DNA from: Halolamina litorea
GTDB lineage: Archaea; Halobacteriota; Halobacteria; Halobacteriales; Haloferacaceae
Assembly (NCBI RefSeq): GCF_026616205.1
Contig: NZ_JANHGR010000001.1
Coordinates: 1,178,001 to 1,242,000, forward strand
Direction: 5' to 3'
Length of the DNA: 64,000 nt
Shown here: positions 25,319-34,963 of the stretch, one piece after another
Layout: each line of letters opens with the position of its first letter
Position numbering within the stretch: position 1 is the stretch's first letter
The notes under the pieces: model-generated
Told to the model about the DNA's origin: nothing
Database searches by the model: none
The model's input: only the letters and a program-made list of their open reading frames with translations
Translations under genes and position numbers: made by a program

Positions 25319-26566
25319 ATGCCAGACATCAGCTTCAGCCCGGACGACTCGCTCTACCGCGACCGGGACCGGCTCTCCGAGGAGTACACGCCCGCGGAGC
25401 TGGTCGGCCGCGACGACGAGATCGCCCGCTACCACACCGCGCTCCAGCCCGTCATCAACAACGAGGACCCCAACAACATCTTCGTCTACGGGAAGACCGG
25501 CGTCGGGAAGACGGCGGTCACCCGCTACCTGCTCGAGCAGTTGGAGGCGGACGCCGGCACCTACGGCGTCGACCTCACGACAGTCGAACTCAACTGCGAA
25601 GGGCTCACCAGCAGCTACCAGGTCGCGATCAACCTCGTCAACAAGCTCCGCCCGCCGGACGAGGGGATCTCCAACACCGGCCACCCGATGCACGAGGTGC
25701 TCTCCCAGCTCTGGGACGCCCTCGAGAGCATCGGCGGCACCGTCCTGATCGTGCTCGACGAGGTCGACAACATCGGCGGCGACGACACGCTGCTCTACCA
25801 ACTCCCCCGCGCCCGCTCGAACGGCAACGTCGACGCCGCCCGCGTCGGCGTCATCGGCATCAGCAACGACCTCGCGTTCCGGGAGAACCTCCGGCCCGAG
25901 GTGAAGTCCTCGCTCGCGGAGGTCAACATCCGGTTCCCGCCCTACGACGCCGGCGAACTCAAGCAGGTGCTCTCCCAGCGGACGAGTGTGGCGTTCTACG
26001 ACGGTGCGCTCGCCGACGACGTGGTGCCGCTCTGTTCGGCCTACGGCGCCAAGGACGGCGGCGACGCGCGGAAAGCCCTCGACCTGCTCCGGGCCGCCGC
26101 CGACCTCGCGCGGGCGGACAACGCCGACACCGTCACCAGCGACCACGTCGAGTCGGCCCGCCGCGAACTCGAACGCGAGGAGGTGATGGACGGGATCGCC
26201 GACCTTGCCGACCAGCACAAACTGGTGCTCTACGCGCTGGTCACCCTCGAAGCCGCCGATGAGACGCCGGCGCGCTCCCAGAAGGTGTACGAGCGCTACG
26301 CCGAACTCTGTGACAGTTCGACCCACGACGCCCGAACGACCCGCCGCGTTCGGGACTTCCTCGGCGAGATCGAGGGGTTGGGGATCACGGCCTCCAGTCG
26401 CCACAACGACGGGCTTGCGGGCGGCCAGTACCGCGCCCACGAACTCTCCCACAGCACCGAACTCGTGTTGGCGGCGATGTCTGACCTCGTCGATCACGTC
26501 GGTGTCCACGAGAGCATCGTCGGCCTCGTCGAGGACTCCGACCGGATCTCGGTCTCGCTGGCCTGA
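25319..26566 (+). CDS. orc1: Orc1/Cdc6 replication initiator
   Basis: This 415-residue AAA+ initiator binds origin boxes and loads the MCM helicase. Walker A GKTGVGKT is at residues 58-65, Walker B LDEVD at 146-150, sensor-1 GISNDL near 180, and a C-terminal winged helix at about 310-415. The length is normal for the haloarchaeal family, which usually has many paralogues per genome. The position directly downstream of origin-type repeats indicates that it is the cognate initiator of this origin. Confidence 0.95.
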   Translation: MPDISFSPDDSLYRDRDRLSEEYTPAELVGRDDEIARYHTALQPVINNEDPNNIFVYGKTGVGKTAVTRYLLEQLEADAGTYGVDLTTVELNCEGLTSSYQVAINLVNKLRPPDEGISNTGHPMHEVLSQLWDALESIGGTVLIVLDEVDNIGGDDTLLYQLPRARSNGNVDAARVGVIGISNDLAFRENLRPEVKSSLAEVNIRFPPYDAGELKQVLSQRTSVAFYDGALADDVVPLCSAYGAKDGGDARKALDLLRAAADLARADNADTVTSDHVESARRELEREEVMDGIADLADQHKLVLYALVTLEAADETPARSQKVYERYAELCDSSTHDARTTRRVRDFLGEIEGLGITASSRHNDGLAGGQYRAHELSHSTELVLAAMSDLVDHVGVHESIVGLVEDSDRISVSLA

Positions 26567-26664
26567 GCCGCGCCGTCGACCCCCGTGTCGCGACTGACCG
26601 CCGACCCGTGCGCGAACAGTTCCCACCGTTAACGTCATGTCGGGTGGCCCATACCTACTCCCAA

Positions 26665-27618
26665 ATGGATACCGACGAGGCCGCCGGCCGTGCCGGCGAC
26701 GTGATCGACGAACTGAGCGCCGCCGTTGTCACCGACCGATCGTTCCTCGAAACCGTGATGACGGGCGTACTGGCCGGCGGCCACGTGCTGCTGGAGGACG
26801 TGCCGGGGACCGGGAAGACCCTCGCGGCGCGGAGCCTCGCGGGCGCACTGAACCTCTCGTTCACCCGCATCCAGTTCACGCCGGACCTGCTCCCGGCGGA
26901 CATCACCGGCTCGAACGTCTACAACGAGGGGGCCGGCGAGTTCACCTTCGCCGAGGGGCCGGTGTTCGCCAACGTCGTGCTGGCCGACGAGATCAACCGT
27001 GCACCCCCCAAAACGCAGGCCGCGCTGCTGGAGGCGATGGGCGAGGGGCAGGTCTCCGTCGACGGCGAGACCCACCAGCTTCCGGACCCGTTCGTCGTCA
27101 TCGCCACCCAGAACCCCGTCGAACAGGAGGGGACCTTCGGGCTGCCGGAGGCCCAGCGCGATCGCTTCATCGTGAAGACGTCGATGGGCTACCCCGACTT
27201 CGACGGGGAGATGGAACTGATCAACCGCCGCGCGGGCCGGACCGAGTCGGTCCCCAGCGTCTCGGCGGTCGCCGACGAGGCGACGGTCCGTGACTTACAG
27301 GCCGTGCCCGAGACCGTCCGTGCCGAGCGCAACGTCCGGGAGTACCTCGTGAAACTCGGTCGGGCGACCCGCGAGCACCGCCACGTCTCCGTCGGCGTCT
27401 CCCCGCGTGGGATCCAGCACCTGTTCGAGGCGAGCCGTGCCTACGCGACCCTGCGGGGCCGAGAGTACGTGGTCCCCGACGACGTGAAGCGGATCGTCGA
27501 CGACGTGTTCCCCCACCGACTGGTCCTGACCGCCGAGGCCGAGATCGAGGGCATCGACGCCGCCGACGTGCTCGAGGAGGTCAAGGGACAGGTACCCGTC
27601 CCGGCGATGGAGGCCTGA
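26665..27618 (+). CDS. MoxR-family AAA+ ATPase, copy 1
   Basis: This 317-residue MoxR/RavA-type ATPase is thought to act as a chaperone in maturing membrane or metal-containing complexes. Walker A is EDVPGTGKT, the pore region ADEINRAPPKTQAALLEAM, and sensor ATQNPVEQEG. I chose MDTDEAAG at 26665 because the longer frame adds a poorly conserved tail. It is convergent (9 bases apart) with the DUF3592 gene that ends a DUF58/transglutaminase operon, the usual MoxR partner set, so joint function is likely. Confidence 0.92.
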   Translation: MDTDEAAGRAGDVIDELSAAVVTDRSFLETVMTGVLAGGHVLLEDVPGTGKTLAARSLAGALNLSFTRIQFTPDLLPADITGSNVYNEGAGEFTFAEGPVFANVVLADEINRAPPKTQAALLEAMGEGQVSVDGETHQLPDPFVVIATQNPVEQEGTFGLPEAQRDRFIVKTSMGYPDFDGEMELINRRAGRTESVPSVSAVADEATVRDLQAVPETVRAERNVREYLVKLGRATREHRHVSVGVSPRGIQHLFEASRAYATLRGREYVVPDDVKRIVDDVFPHRLVLTAEAEIEGIDAADVLEEVKGQVPVPAMEA

Positions 27619-27627
27619 ACGGACGGG

Positions 27628-28134
27628 CTACCGCCGATAGCCTGTGAGCAGGGAGCCGAGACCGAGGAGTGCCACCACGGCGCCGATGAAGCCCGCCGTC
27701 ATCGGACTGTCCGCGGGTTGACGAACGAGGAACGCATCGCTCGGCGAGTCGGGATCGACGTACGCCGTCGCCGCCTTGCCGTCCTCGTAGTCCGCGAGTA
27801 CTGCTTCAGCCGCCGAGCGGGTGTCGTAGTTCGGCGTCGACGCCGAGGCGAAGACGCTGTGACTGGTGTAGTTCTCGCCGCCGTAGCGGTAGGTGAACGT
27901 CGCCGTCGGGCGGTAGTCGACGCCGGAACTGCTGGCCCCGCCGACCGACTCGACGCCGGCCTCCTGTACGGTCGCGTTCACGGCGACGGAGTCGTCCAGT
28001 GCCGCCTGCTGTTGCTGGTAGTCGTACGCGCCGAACCCACCGACGGCGAGACCGACCACGAGCAACAGGGCGCCGCCACGGACCGGATCGACCTCCCGAC
28101 CGCCTATTCGGACGGTGAAACCGTCGTCGCTCAT
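27628..28134 (-). CDS. DUF3592-like membrane protein
   Basis: This 168-residue protein has one transmembrane helix near the N-terminus (residues about 20-38), an external domain with the DUF3592-type core (TATFTYRYGGENYTS, then YDPDSPSDAFL-like AYVDPDSP), and a second helix at the C-terminus (IGAVVALLGLGSLL). The start MSDDGFTV was chosen because the frame continuing upstream is arginine-rich and antisense to the next gene. It is the last gene of the transglutaminase operon, 41 bases after its neighbour. Function unknown. Confidence 0.75.
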   Translation of the reverse strand: MSDDGFTVRIGGREVDPVRGGALLLVVGLAVGGFGAYDYQQQQAALDDSVAVNATVQEAGVESVGGASSSGVDYRPTATFTYRYGGENYTSHSVFASASTPNYDTRSAAEAVLADYEDGKAATAYVDPDSPSDAFLVRQPADSPMTAGFIGAVVALLGLGSLLTGYRR

Positions 28135-28175
28135 CGCCGACAGTCCATGGCGCGCCGCCTGTAAACTGATCGAAC

Positions 28176-29783
28176 CTATCGCGCCAACACCAGGCTGGCG
28201 AGGAACGCCACTCCGAGCGTGACGAACAGCACCAGCGCCGCGGTCGTCTCGGTCGCCAGCGACACCGACGTCGTCGACGAGACGGCCGCCAGTCCGGCCG
28301 CGGCGGTGACGCCGCCGATCAGGACCGCCGTCAGGACGCGGACGAACTGCACCGGCAGCGACGGCGCCCGGCGGCCCACGTCCCGGCCGAGTCCCACGCC
28401 GAAGCGGCCGATGTCCCAGACGACGACGGCGCCGACCATCACGCCAAGCGCGTGGCTCGCCGGCACGCTGAGTGCCGCGGCGAACCCACCGGCTGCGAGC
28501 AGCCCCGCGCCGGCGAGCGTGGTTGCGGTGTGGCGTCGGGGCACCACCCCGAACAGCATCCCGCCCCGCAGGAAGGCCAACGCGCCCGCACCCGTCGCCG
28601 TCCCCACGGCGACCAGCCCGAGCGCGACGACCTCCCCGGAGTAGTAGTCGACGACGGTGCCGGCCTGTTCGAGCACGAGGTCGGCGACCGGGCCGGGCAG
28701 CGAGCGCTCCAGTTCGCCCAACACCGTGTTCAGGATCAGTTCGTGGCCGAACCAGCCGGCGGCGAACGCCGTCCCGATGCCCGCGAGTACGGCGAATTTT
28801 CCGAGGTGTTCGCTGATCCCGGCACGGTGGAGCCGTCGGAGCACCCGTACGGCGAGGACGATACAGACGCTGACGACGAGCACGCGCACCGTCAGCCAAC
28901 GGAGCCCCTCGGAGGTCGAGAGCCACGCGAGCAGGCCGTAGAGCCCCCCGGGAACGGTCGTCCATATCGCGGCGTAGGCCGGGCCCATCACGAGGCGGGC
29001 TCCGACCAGAACGATGCCGAGCACGACGCCGAATTTCGCCCACCCCAGCAGCCAACACAGGCGCTCGAACGCCGCTACCACGGCGTCGTCGTCGCCCGAG
29101 CGGTCGTCGAGTAGCTCAGCGACCGGAAGCGCCGTCAGCGCCCCCTGGAGCGCGAGCAGGGCGAGCGACGTGAGCAGCAGGAACACCCCGAACGGGGGCA
29201 CCATCGTCGCTTCGGGGAACAGCGACGGAACCGTCTCCAGCGCCGGCAGGGCCGCGAACGGCTCCATCTCCTCGGCCTGTCGGATCGCGTTCCCGACGAA
29301 GCCGCCAGCCACCACGATCAGCGCCACCGCGGCGATCATCGTGCTCTTCGCGGCGGCGGCGACACCCTCGCCGTCGGCGGAGTCCCCGGGGATCGACGCC
29401 GCGCCGAACGCCGCGAGCACGATACTGAGTGCGACGAACACCGTCCCCTGTGGAACGATCCCGCCCAACTGTGCGATCAGCGCGTAGCCGACCCCGGCGA
29501 ACAGCAGGCCGCCCGCGAGGGGTGCGAGCGTCACGCCGAGCAGCGTCCCGGCCATGCTGTAGCGGTCCCAGCCGAGCAGCCAGACCACGACGGCCATCCC
29601 GGCCGCACCGCCGGCGGCGATAGATAGCGAGTCGAGGGCGCCCAGCGCGTCCGCCAGTAGCCAGCAGCCGACCACGACGATCAGCGCCGCGAGCGCCGAC
29701 CCCGCACGTGGGGGACGCCAGTTCCGTTCGGGAAGCGCCGTCACCGTCTCGGCGCCGGCGCCGTCGGCGGAATCAGTCGCCAT
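28176..29783 (-). CDS. Polytopic membrane protein of the MoxR/DUF58 operon
   Basis: This 535-residue very hydrophobic protein has roughly 12 to 14 transmembrane helices and no catalytic motif that I recognise. It appears to be the haloarchaeal-specific membrane member commonly found with DUF58 and transglutaminase genes. Its start overlaps the stop of the DUF58 gene (TGATG), so synthesis is coupled. A structural or transport role in the cell envelope is possible but not shown. Confidence 0.75.
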   Translation of the reverse strand: MATDSADGAGAETVTALPERNWRPPRAGSALAALIVVVGCWLLADALGALDSLSIAAGGAAGMAVVVWLLGWDRYSMAGTLLGVTLAPLAGGLLFAGVGYALIAQLGGIVPQGTVFVALSIVLAAFGAASIPGDSADGEGVAAAAKSTMIAAVALIVVAGGFVGNAIRQAEEMEPFAALPALETVPSLFPEATMVPPFGVFLLLTSLALLALQGALTALPVAELLDDRSGDDDAVVAAFERLCWLLGWAKFGVVLGIVLVGARLVMGPAYAAIWTTVPGGLYGLLAWLSTSEGLRWLTVRVLVVSVCIVLAVRVLRRLHRAGISEHLGKFAVLAGIGTAFAAGWFGHELILNTVLGELERSLPGPVADLVLEQAGTVVDYYSGEVVALGLVAVGTATGAGALAFLRGGMLFGVVPRRHTATTLAGAGLLAAGGFAAALSVPASHALGVMVGAVVVWDIGRFGVGLGRDVGRRAPSLPVQFVRVLTAVLIGGVTAAAGLAAVSSTTSVSLATETTAALVLFVTLGVAFLASLVLAR

Positions 29784-31258
29784 CAGTGACCACCCCCGTC
29801 AACGGCGGCGGCGACAGCGGAGAGCGAACGGTCCGCGGGCCAGTCGATCACGCGGTCACAGACGCCGCGGGCCTCCCGCAGGCGAACGTCCCGTCGAGCG
29901 CCGCTCAGCCGCCCACCCGGCGTCCGATCGCCGGTCGGGTCCGGCGAGAGGAGCGTCGGCGTGTTCCCCACGACGGCCGCGCGCTTGGCGTAGGAGAGCG
30001 GCGCCCGATCCACCAGCGGCGAGACGACCAACAGTTCGGCCCGGTCGGGGAACTGGGCGATCAGCCCCGAGACGCCCTTGGGCTCGGTCGTCCGGCGTTC
30101 GGTGAGCGACTCCCCCGGCCCCCGTCCCGGCGTTCGTACGGCGGCGGCGTCGGCCGCGGCCGTGAAGGTGGCGTCGGCGGCCCGGCGCCCGGCCTCACTG
30201 GCGGCGTCCTCGATCCAGAGTGCGTCCCCGGCCGTTCGGACCGACACGTCCACGTCGGCGGCGTCGACGCCGAGAACGGCGAGCGAGACGCGGTGGCCGA
30301 GCGACCGGTAGCGCTCGACCGCCGCTTCAGCGGCGTAAGCGGCGTACTCGGCGCCGGTCGGGTGTGTCGGTGCGGAGGAGCGCCGCGTAGTCGGGCGCAC
30401 GTCGAGCAACACGACCTCCCGGGCCGCCCGCTCCTGTCTGAACTCCGTGGTGACCAGTTCGCCGGATTTGGCGTACTGGCGCCAGTTGACACGGTTCCGC
30501 GCGTCACCCGGCCGGTACTCCCGGGTCGAGTGGAACTCCAGGCCCTCGCCGCCCTGGTCGCTCTGTGTGACACCGGTCCGGAGCCGTGTGGCCCGATCCA
30601 GCCCGGCGAGTGCGGCGGGGTCGGTACAGTCGATGGAGTCGGCACCGGCGACCGTCGCCGACAGCGTGGCGGCGTCCGTGCCCAGCAGCGAGCGAACGAT
30701 CAGCCGCGCGTCGCCGAACCCGAAGTCCCCGCGCTTTGCGATCACGCTGTAAGAGAACGTCCCGGTCGAGCCGGGGCGTAGCGCCATCGACGCGCGGGGG
30801 GAGCCTTCGACCACCGCGAGTTCCTCGGGGACGCCGTCGACGACCCGGAGGTCGGTCAGTACCGTCTCGCCCGTGTTGGTGACCGAAACGGTCACTTCGA
30901 CCGGATCGCCGGGCGTGAGTCGCCGCTCGTCGACGCGGCGCTCGACATCGACGGACAGTCCGGTGGGGAGCGTCGAGAGCGCGGCGTAGCCGACGTAGGC
31001 GAACGGCACCGCCGCTCCCGCGAGCAGCGTCGCCTCCCCGTAGAACACCCCCAAGCTGACCAGGAAGAAGCCGGCCACGAGCCAGACGCTCCAGGGGGCG
31101 ACGCGCCGGACCCGGCGAAACATCCGCAGGGAACTCCCCGACTCGTTCGACGGGCCTGCAACGTCGTCCACCGGCTCAGCCGCGGTCTCGTCCTCGGTTT
31201 CGGGGGGCTGATCGTCGTCCGGTTCCGCCGTCTTCGGCCGTTGGGTTGCCTCACTCAT
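29783..31258 (-). CDS. DUF58 domain protein
   Basis: This 491-residue protein has an acidic N-terminal tail of about 45 residues, two close transmembrane helices (about 52-95), an immunoglobulin-like CARDB/NEW3-type segment (VEVTVSVTNTGETVL), then the DUF58 core with its hallmark around EYRPGDARNRVNWRQYAKSGEL and a VWA-like region. DUF58 proteins are regular partners of MoxR ATPases. Overlaps of 8 bases upstream and 3 bases downstream place it firmly in the operon. Confidence 0.92.
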   Translation of the reverse strand: MSEATQRPKTAEPDDDQPPETEDETAAEPVDDVAGPSNESGSSLRMFRRVRRVAPWSVWLVAGFFLVSLGVFYGEATLLAGAAVPFAYVGYAALSTLPTGLSVDVERRVDERRLTPGDPVEVTVSVTNTGETVLTDLRVVDGVPEELAVVEGSPRASMALRPGSTGTFSYSVIAKRGDFGFGDARLIVRSLLGTDAATLSATVAGADSIDCTDPAALAGLDRATRLRTGVTQSDQGGEGLEFHSTREYRPGDARNRVNWRQYAKSGELVTTEFRQERAAREVVLLDVRPTTRRSSAPTHPTGAEYAAYAAEAAVERYRSLGHRVSLAVLGVDAADVDVSVRTAGDALWIEDAASEAGRRAADATFTAAADAAAVRTPGRGPGESLTERRTTEPKGVSGLIAQFPDRAELLVVSPLVDRAPLSYAKRAAVVGNTPTLLSPDPTGDRTPGGRLSGARRDVRLREARGVCDRVIDWPADRSLSAVAAAVDGGGH

Positions 31259-31934
31259 CGGTTGTCACCCCATCCGTCTCCTCGTCCGCTTCGACCGGCA
31301 TCCGCGTGGCCGCGTCGGGCGCCGCCGCGAGTTCGCCGACGGCGTCGATGCTGCGGACGACCCGCCGACGCCCCTCGCTGGCCCCGTCGAGCCAGCCCCG
31401 GAGGCGCGCCAGCAGCGGCACCGGCGCGTCCGATCCGAGGAACCCCGCGGCGAGTTCGTCGTCGGTCCACGCACCCTGCGCGATCCGGCGCTGGGCACGC
31501 TCCGGGGACTCGCCGGCGGTCTGGAGCGCCGCCACGGCCGTCTTCGATAGCCCGCGCCGCCGTGCCCGGGCGTCCTCCAGCGACTCGATGTCCTCGATCG
31601 AACGGTCGGCGCCGGCGCCGGTGACCGTCGCGGGATCGACGCTCACGGATTCGGGCGGCCGGTCGCCGTCCTCGACCAACACCGGTTCGGGGTCGCCGCC
31701 GCCCGACAGCTTCCGGATCATACCCACGAACAGCGACATCGCCGCCACGACGCCGACCACGACGAAGAGGGTCTGTTCGGTGTCGAACTCCTCGATCAGG
31801 TCGACCGCCGGTGCGAGCGCGGCCTCGGCGGGGCCGGTTACCCCGGGAGCGAACACCAGCGCCGCTGCCACGCCCAGCGCCGCCAACAGCGCGAGCGTGA
31901 TCAGCGCCCGCCCGAGCCATCGGAGCGCGCTCAC
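31251..31934 (-). CDS. Small membrane protein of the MoxR/DUF58 operon
   Basis: This 227-residue protein has two predicted transmembrane helices at about 8-30 and 57-75 and an acidic cytoplasmic domain. It appears to be the haloarchaeal uncharacterised family (DUF7269-type by context; this name is not verified) that sits between transglutaminase and DUF58 genes. It overlaps both neighbours by 4 and 8 bases. Function unknown. Confidence 0.75.
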   Translation of the reverse strand: MSALRWLGRALITLALLAALGVAAALVFAPGVTGPAEAALAPAVDLIEEFDTEQTLFVVVGVVAAMSLFVGMIRKLSGGGDPEPVLVEDGDRPPESVSVDPATVTGAGADRSIEDIESLEDARARRRGLSKTAVAALQTAGESPERAQRRIAQGAWTDDELAAGFLGSDAPVPLLARLRGWLDGASEGRRRVVRSIDAVGELAAAPDAATRMPVEADEETDGVTTDE

Positions 31935-34777
31935 GCGGTCCCACCTCCGTTCGCGTCGTCGGGGGCCGGATCGGCGGCCCCGTCGTCGGCACCGCCACCC
32001 GAGGACGCGTCGAGGGCGTCGACGGCCGACTCGGCGGCGTCCCGCTGAGTAGCGGGGTCGGCCCCGCCGTAGGACACCTCCCGGTAGGCGTCACGCAGTC
32101 GCTCGACCGGGCCAGCGGGGAGGTTCGCGTCGTCGACGGCGAAGCGAGCCACTTCGCCGGGAGTCAGCGTCCGTACCCTGCCCAGCGGCAACAGCGAGAG
32201 GAACCGCTGCCACGCCCGGCGAACCCGCTCGCGGGCCGCGGCGGTCTCCGGATCCTCGTCGGCCGTCGCCGCCGTGTCCGACGCCTCGTCGGTTTCGGCG
32301 TCGTCTGGTCGGGGGTTTCGGACCCAGTCGAGGAGTCGCTCGGGCAGCGAACTGATCGCCGCAGCGACCGACACCGCCCACGCCGTGAGGGCGGCGACGA
32401 TGGCCGACCCGACCTGTCCGGGCGTCTTGGTCCGCGCGTAGAGTTCGGCGGCGAGTTCCGTCAGTCGGTCGGCGGCGTTCCGGAGCGCGGTCACCGCGGC
32501 GTCGACGCCGCGACTCAGCGCGTCCGAGAGCGAGACGACGCTCATCAGGATCAGCTGATACCCCTGGCGGATGCTGTCGCCCATCCGGCCGAGCAGGCCC
32601 CGGGGCGTCACCCCGCGGTAGTACGCGACGCCGAAGACGGCGGCGATGGCCGCGAGGAGGGCGGCGAGCAGGCGGCCGAGCGTCCCGTAGAGACCGTCGA
32701 TGGTGACGGAAGCACGTTGGCCGTGGGCCGTGACCGCGAGCGTGACCGAGTCAGCGGGCGGGAGTCGAGCAAGCGCGGTGCCGTTCGCCCCGGTCGTCCC
32801 GGCCACTTCGCCGTCGATGGAGACGGTGCCGTTCGACAGCGGCTGGTCGCCCAGCGTCGCGTTGAGCGTTACCGGCGCGAACGGAATCGTCGCCGGCCAG
32901 CCGACGCTGTAGTTCAGCGCCAGTTCCCGAATCGAGACCGTCTCGCTCCCGCTGACGCTCCCGCGGCTGATGGCGTACTCGTACTCGCCCGGGTCGCTCG
33001 GCAGCCTGACGGTCAACTGCCCGCGGTCGCCCGTGCGGCCGATCTGCTCGCCGTTGCGCGTGACGACGGCGTCGCGGACCGGCACGTCGTCGATAGTGGC
33101 GACCAGCGTCACTTCGGCGTCGCTCCGGACTGTCCCGACGAACGAGACGGTGGCGTTCGTGTTCAGGGTAAAACTCGTGTTCTCGTCGGTCTGGAAGGCG
33201 TAACCGTCGACGGCACGCGGCGCGTCACCTGGCGGCGGCAGGGTCGCGGCGGTGTCGGTTCGAACCGTCACGTCGAGCCGCTGTGTGTAGGGCACCTCGC
33301 CGACGACGGTGCCCTCGGCGTCGGTCCGTCCGATCGGGTCGCCGTTGAACAGCACCTGTGCGCCGGCGACCGGTTCGCCGCCGCGCGTGACCGTCACTTC
33401 GACGGTGGCGCCGGGGACGGCGGTTCGGTTGAGCGAGACCGAGATGGGCTGCTCCGTCGGCGACGGTGTCGGCGTGGGAGTCGCCGTCGCGGTCGGCGGT
33501 GCCTCGGTGCCGTTCTCCGTGGTCCCGTTCTGCTCGCCCGGAACCGCCGTGTTCGGTGTCGAAGTCGGCGTGGGCGTCGGCGTCGGGGACTCGGTCGGGG
33601 CCGGCGTCGGTGCAGGGGTCGGCGTCGGAGACTCGGTCGGTGTCGGGGTCGGCGTCTCCTCGAGCGCCGCCTCTTCGGTCTGCTCTCGCTCCGCGCTCGG
33701 CGTCGGGTCGAAGCGGACCCAGCCGACCTCGGGGAAGTACACTTCGACCCACGCGTGTGCGTGCATCCCGCGAACCGTGTACTCGTTCGGCCCAGTCTGC
33801 TCGCCGGGGGCGTAGCCGACGACGTACCGGGCGGGGACGCCCTGCGTCCGCAGCATCGTCGTCATCGCGGTGGCGAAGTACTCACAGTAGCCGGCGTCCA
33901 TCTCGAAGACGAACTCGGAGGTGATCGTCCCGTTCTCCCGGTCGTGGCTCGCGTTCAGCGAGTACTCCTTGTTCGACTCCAGCCACTCCTCGATCAGAAC
34001 GGCCGTCTCGTAGGGGTTCTCGGCATCGGCGGTCAGTTCCGCGGTGAAAGCGCCGACGCGTTCGGTGTCCCGGTTCGGCGGGAGGCTCGTGTAGACGCGC
34101 TCGACGTCGGCGGGGTACTGGTCGCCGGCCGCGCGGAGGGTCTCCGGGTCGTCCGGCGGCGCGACGGACTCGCCGACGTAGGTCGTGCCGGCGGGCACCT
34201 GTTCCCCGCTACTGATCGACCGTCCCGGCCCGAGTTCGAGGGGGTAGCCCGACAGCGAGACCGATTCGGGTTGCCAGACGGTCGGTAGCGCCGTCGCTGG
34301 CTGTGCGAGGGTCACTTGGTACCTGACCCGTTCGCCGGCGGCGCCCTCGATGGGCGCGGTGCCGTCGAAGTCGGCCGCCTCGCCGGTGCGCTCCCAGCCC
34401 TGCCCGGTGTAGCGGTCGAACGAACCGGTCCGCCAGTAGCTGGGTCGGTCGCTCTCGACGACGAAGTGCACCTCCTGGTTCAGGCTGCTGTAGGGGTTCG
34501 CCGCCTCGCTTCCCTGACTGCTCCCGGCGGAGAGTTGACTCAGCGAACTCAGCGCGCCCAACGCGCCGGCGGCGCTGGCGGGGATGCCCGCGCCTTGAGC
34601 GCCCGCGCTCAGCGGCTGGCCGAGGTCGAACTGCGCGGCTGGCGGCGACGCGTCGCCGACGAACAGCGGCAGCGCGATGCTCGCAAGCACCACCGCGGCG
34701 ACACAGACCAGCGTCAGTACGACCCGCCACCACCGACGATCCGAGCCGAGGTCGACGGTTCCGTTGTCGTCGCTCAC
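31931..34777 (-). CDS. Transglutaminase-like membrane protein with DUF4129 C-terminus
   Basis: This 948-residue protein starts with GTG. The order is: N-terminal helix (about 17-40), external region, transglutaminase core with triad C298 (YCEYFA), H341 (HAHAWVE) and D357 (FDPTP), a Thr/Pro-rich linker at about 373-410, Ig-like repeats of about 80 residues, another transmembrane segment (LLAALLAAIAAVFGVAYY), and a cytoplasmic DUF4129 tail (VRTLTPGEVARFAV). It probably processes or cross-links cell-surface proteins. The GTG at 34777 was preferred to an ATG 37 codons upstream that would precede the helix with an unlikely tail. First gene of the operon. Confidence 0.88.
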   Translation of the reverse strand: MSDDNGTVDLGSDRRWWRVVLTLVCVAAVVLASIALPLFVGDASPPAAQFDLGQPLSAGAQGAGIPASAAGALGALSSLSQLSAGSSQGSEAANPYSSLNQEVHFVVESDRPSYWRTGSFDRYTGQGWERTGEAADFDGTAPIEGAAGERVRYQVTLAQPATALPTVWQPESVSLSGYPLELGPGRSISSGEQVPAGTTYVGESVAPPDDPETLRAAGDQYPADVERVYTSLPPNRDTERVGAFTAELTADAENPYETAVLIEEWLESNKEYSLNASHDRENGTITSEFVFEMDAGYCEYFATAMTTMLRTQGVPARYVVGYAPGEQTGPNEYTVRGMHAHAWVEVYFPEVGWVRFDPTPSAEREQTEEAALEETPTPTPTESPTPTPAPTPAPTESPTPTPTPTSTPNTAVPGEQNGTTENGTEAPPTATATPTPTPSPTEQPISVSLNRTAVPGATVEVTVTRGGEPVAGAQVLFNGDPIGRTDAEGTVVGEVPYTQRLDVTVRTDTAATLPPPGDAPRAVDGYAFQTDENTSFTLNTNATVSFVGTVRSDAEVTLVATIDDVPVRDAVVTRNGEQIGRTGDRGQLTVRLPSDPGEYEYAISRGSVSGSETVSIRELALNYSVGWPATIPFAPVTLNATLGDQPLSNGTVSIDGEVAGTTGANGTALARLPPADSVTLAVTAHGQRASVTIDGLYGTLGRLLAALLAAIAAVFGVAYYRGVTPRGLLGRMGDSIRQGYQLILMSVVSLSDALSRGVDAAVTALRNAADRLTELAAELYARTKTPGQVGSAIVAALTAWAVSVAAAISSLPERLLDWVRNPRPDDAETDEASDTAATADEDPETAAARERVRRAWQRFLSLLPLGRVRTLTPGEVARFAVDDANLPAGPVERLRDAYREVSYGGADPATQRDAAESAVDALDASSGGGADDGAADPAPDDANGGGTA

Positions 34778-34927
34778 GTATCGTTCAGTACGATTGTCCG
34801 GGGTGACATGAATGATGCGGTGTGAATCACCCACATGGCTTGGCCGAAACACGGCGTCAGCGTCGCCGACGGCGGCGGTGTGTGGCACTTGGACACCGCC
34901 GCCGAGAACGTGTCAACGGAAGTCAAT

Positions 34928-34957
34928 GGGGACTTTATCAGTTAGTCTTGAGTCCCC
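34928..34957. promoter_or_regulatory. TATA-like box inside an inverted repeat, propeller gene 1
   Basis: GACTTTATCA (34931-34940) is centred 28 bases before the ATG at 34964. It is flanked by perfect 7-bp arms GGGGACT (34928-34934) and AGTCCCC (34951-34957), which would cover the TATA box and approach the start site, as a repressor operator might. Confidence 0.5.
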
Positions 34958-34963
34958 GAACCC

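Noticed and set aside
33570-33670. Repetitive GTCGG-type DNA inside the transglutaminase gene
   Set aside because: It encodes the Thr/Pro-rich linker of the protein and is ordinary low-complexity coding sequence, not a separate repeat element.
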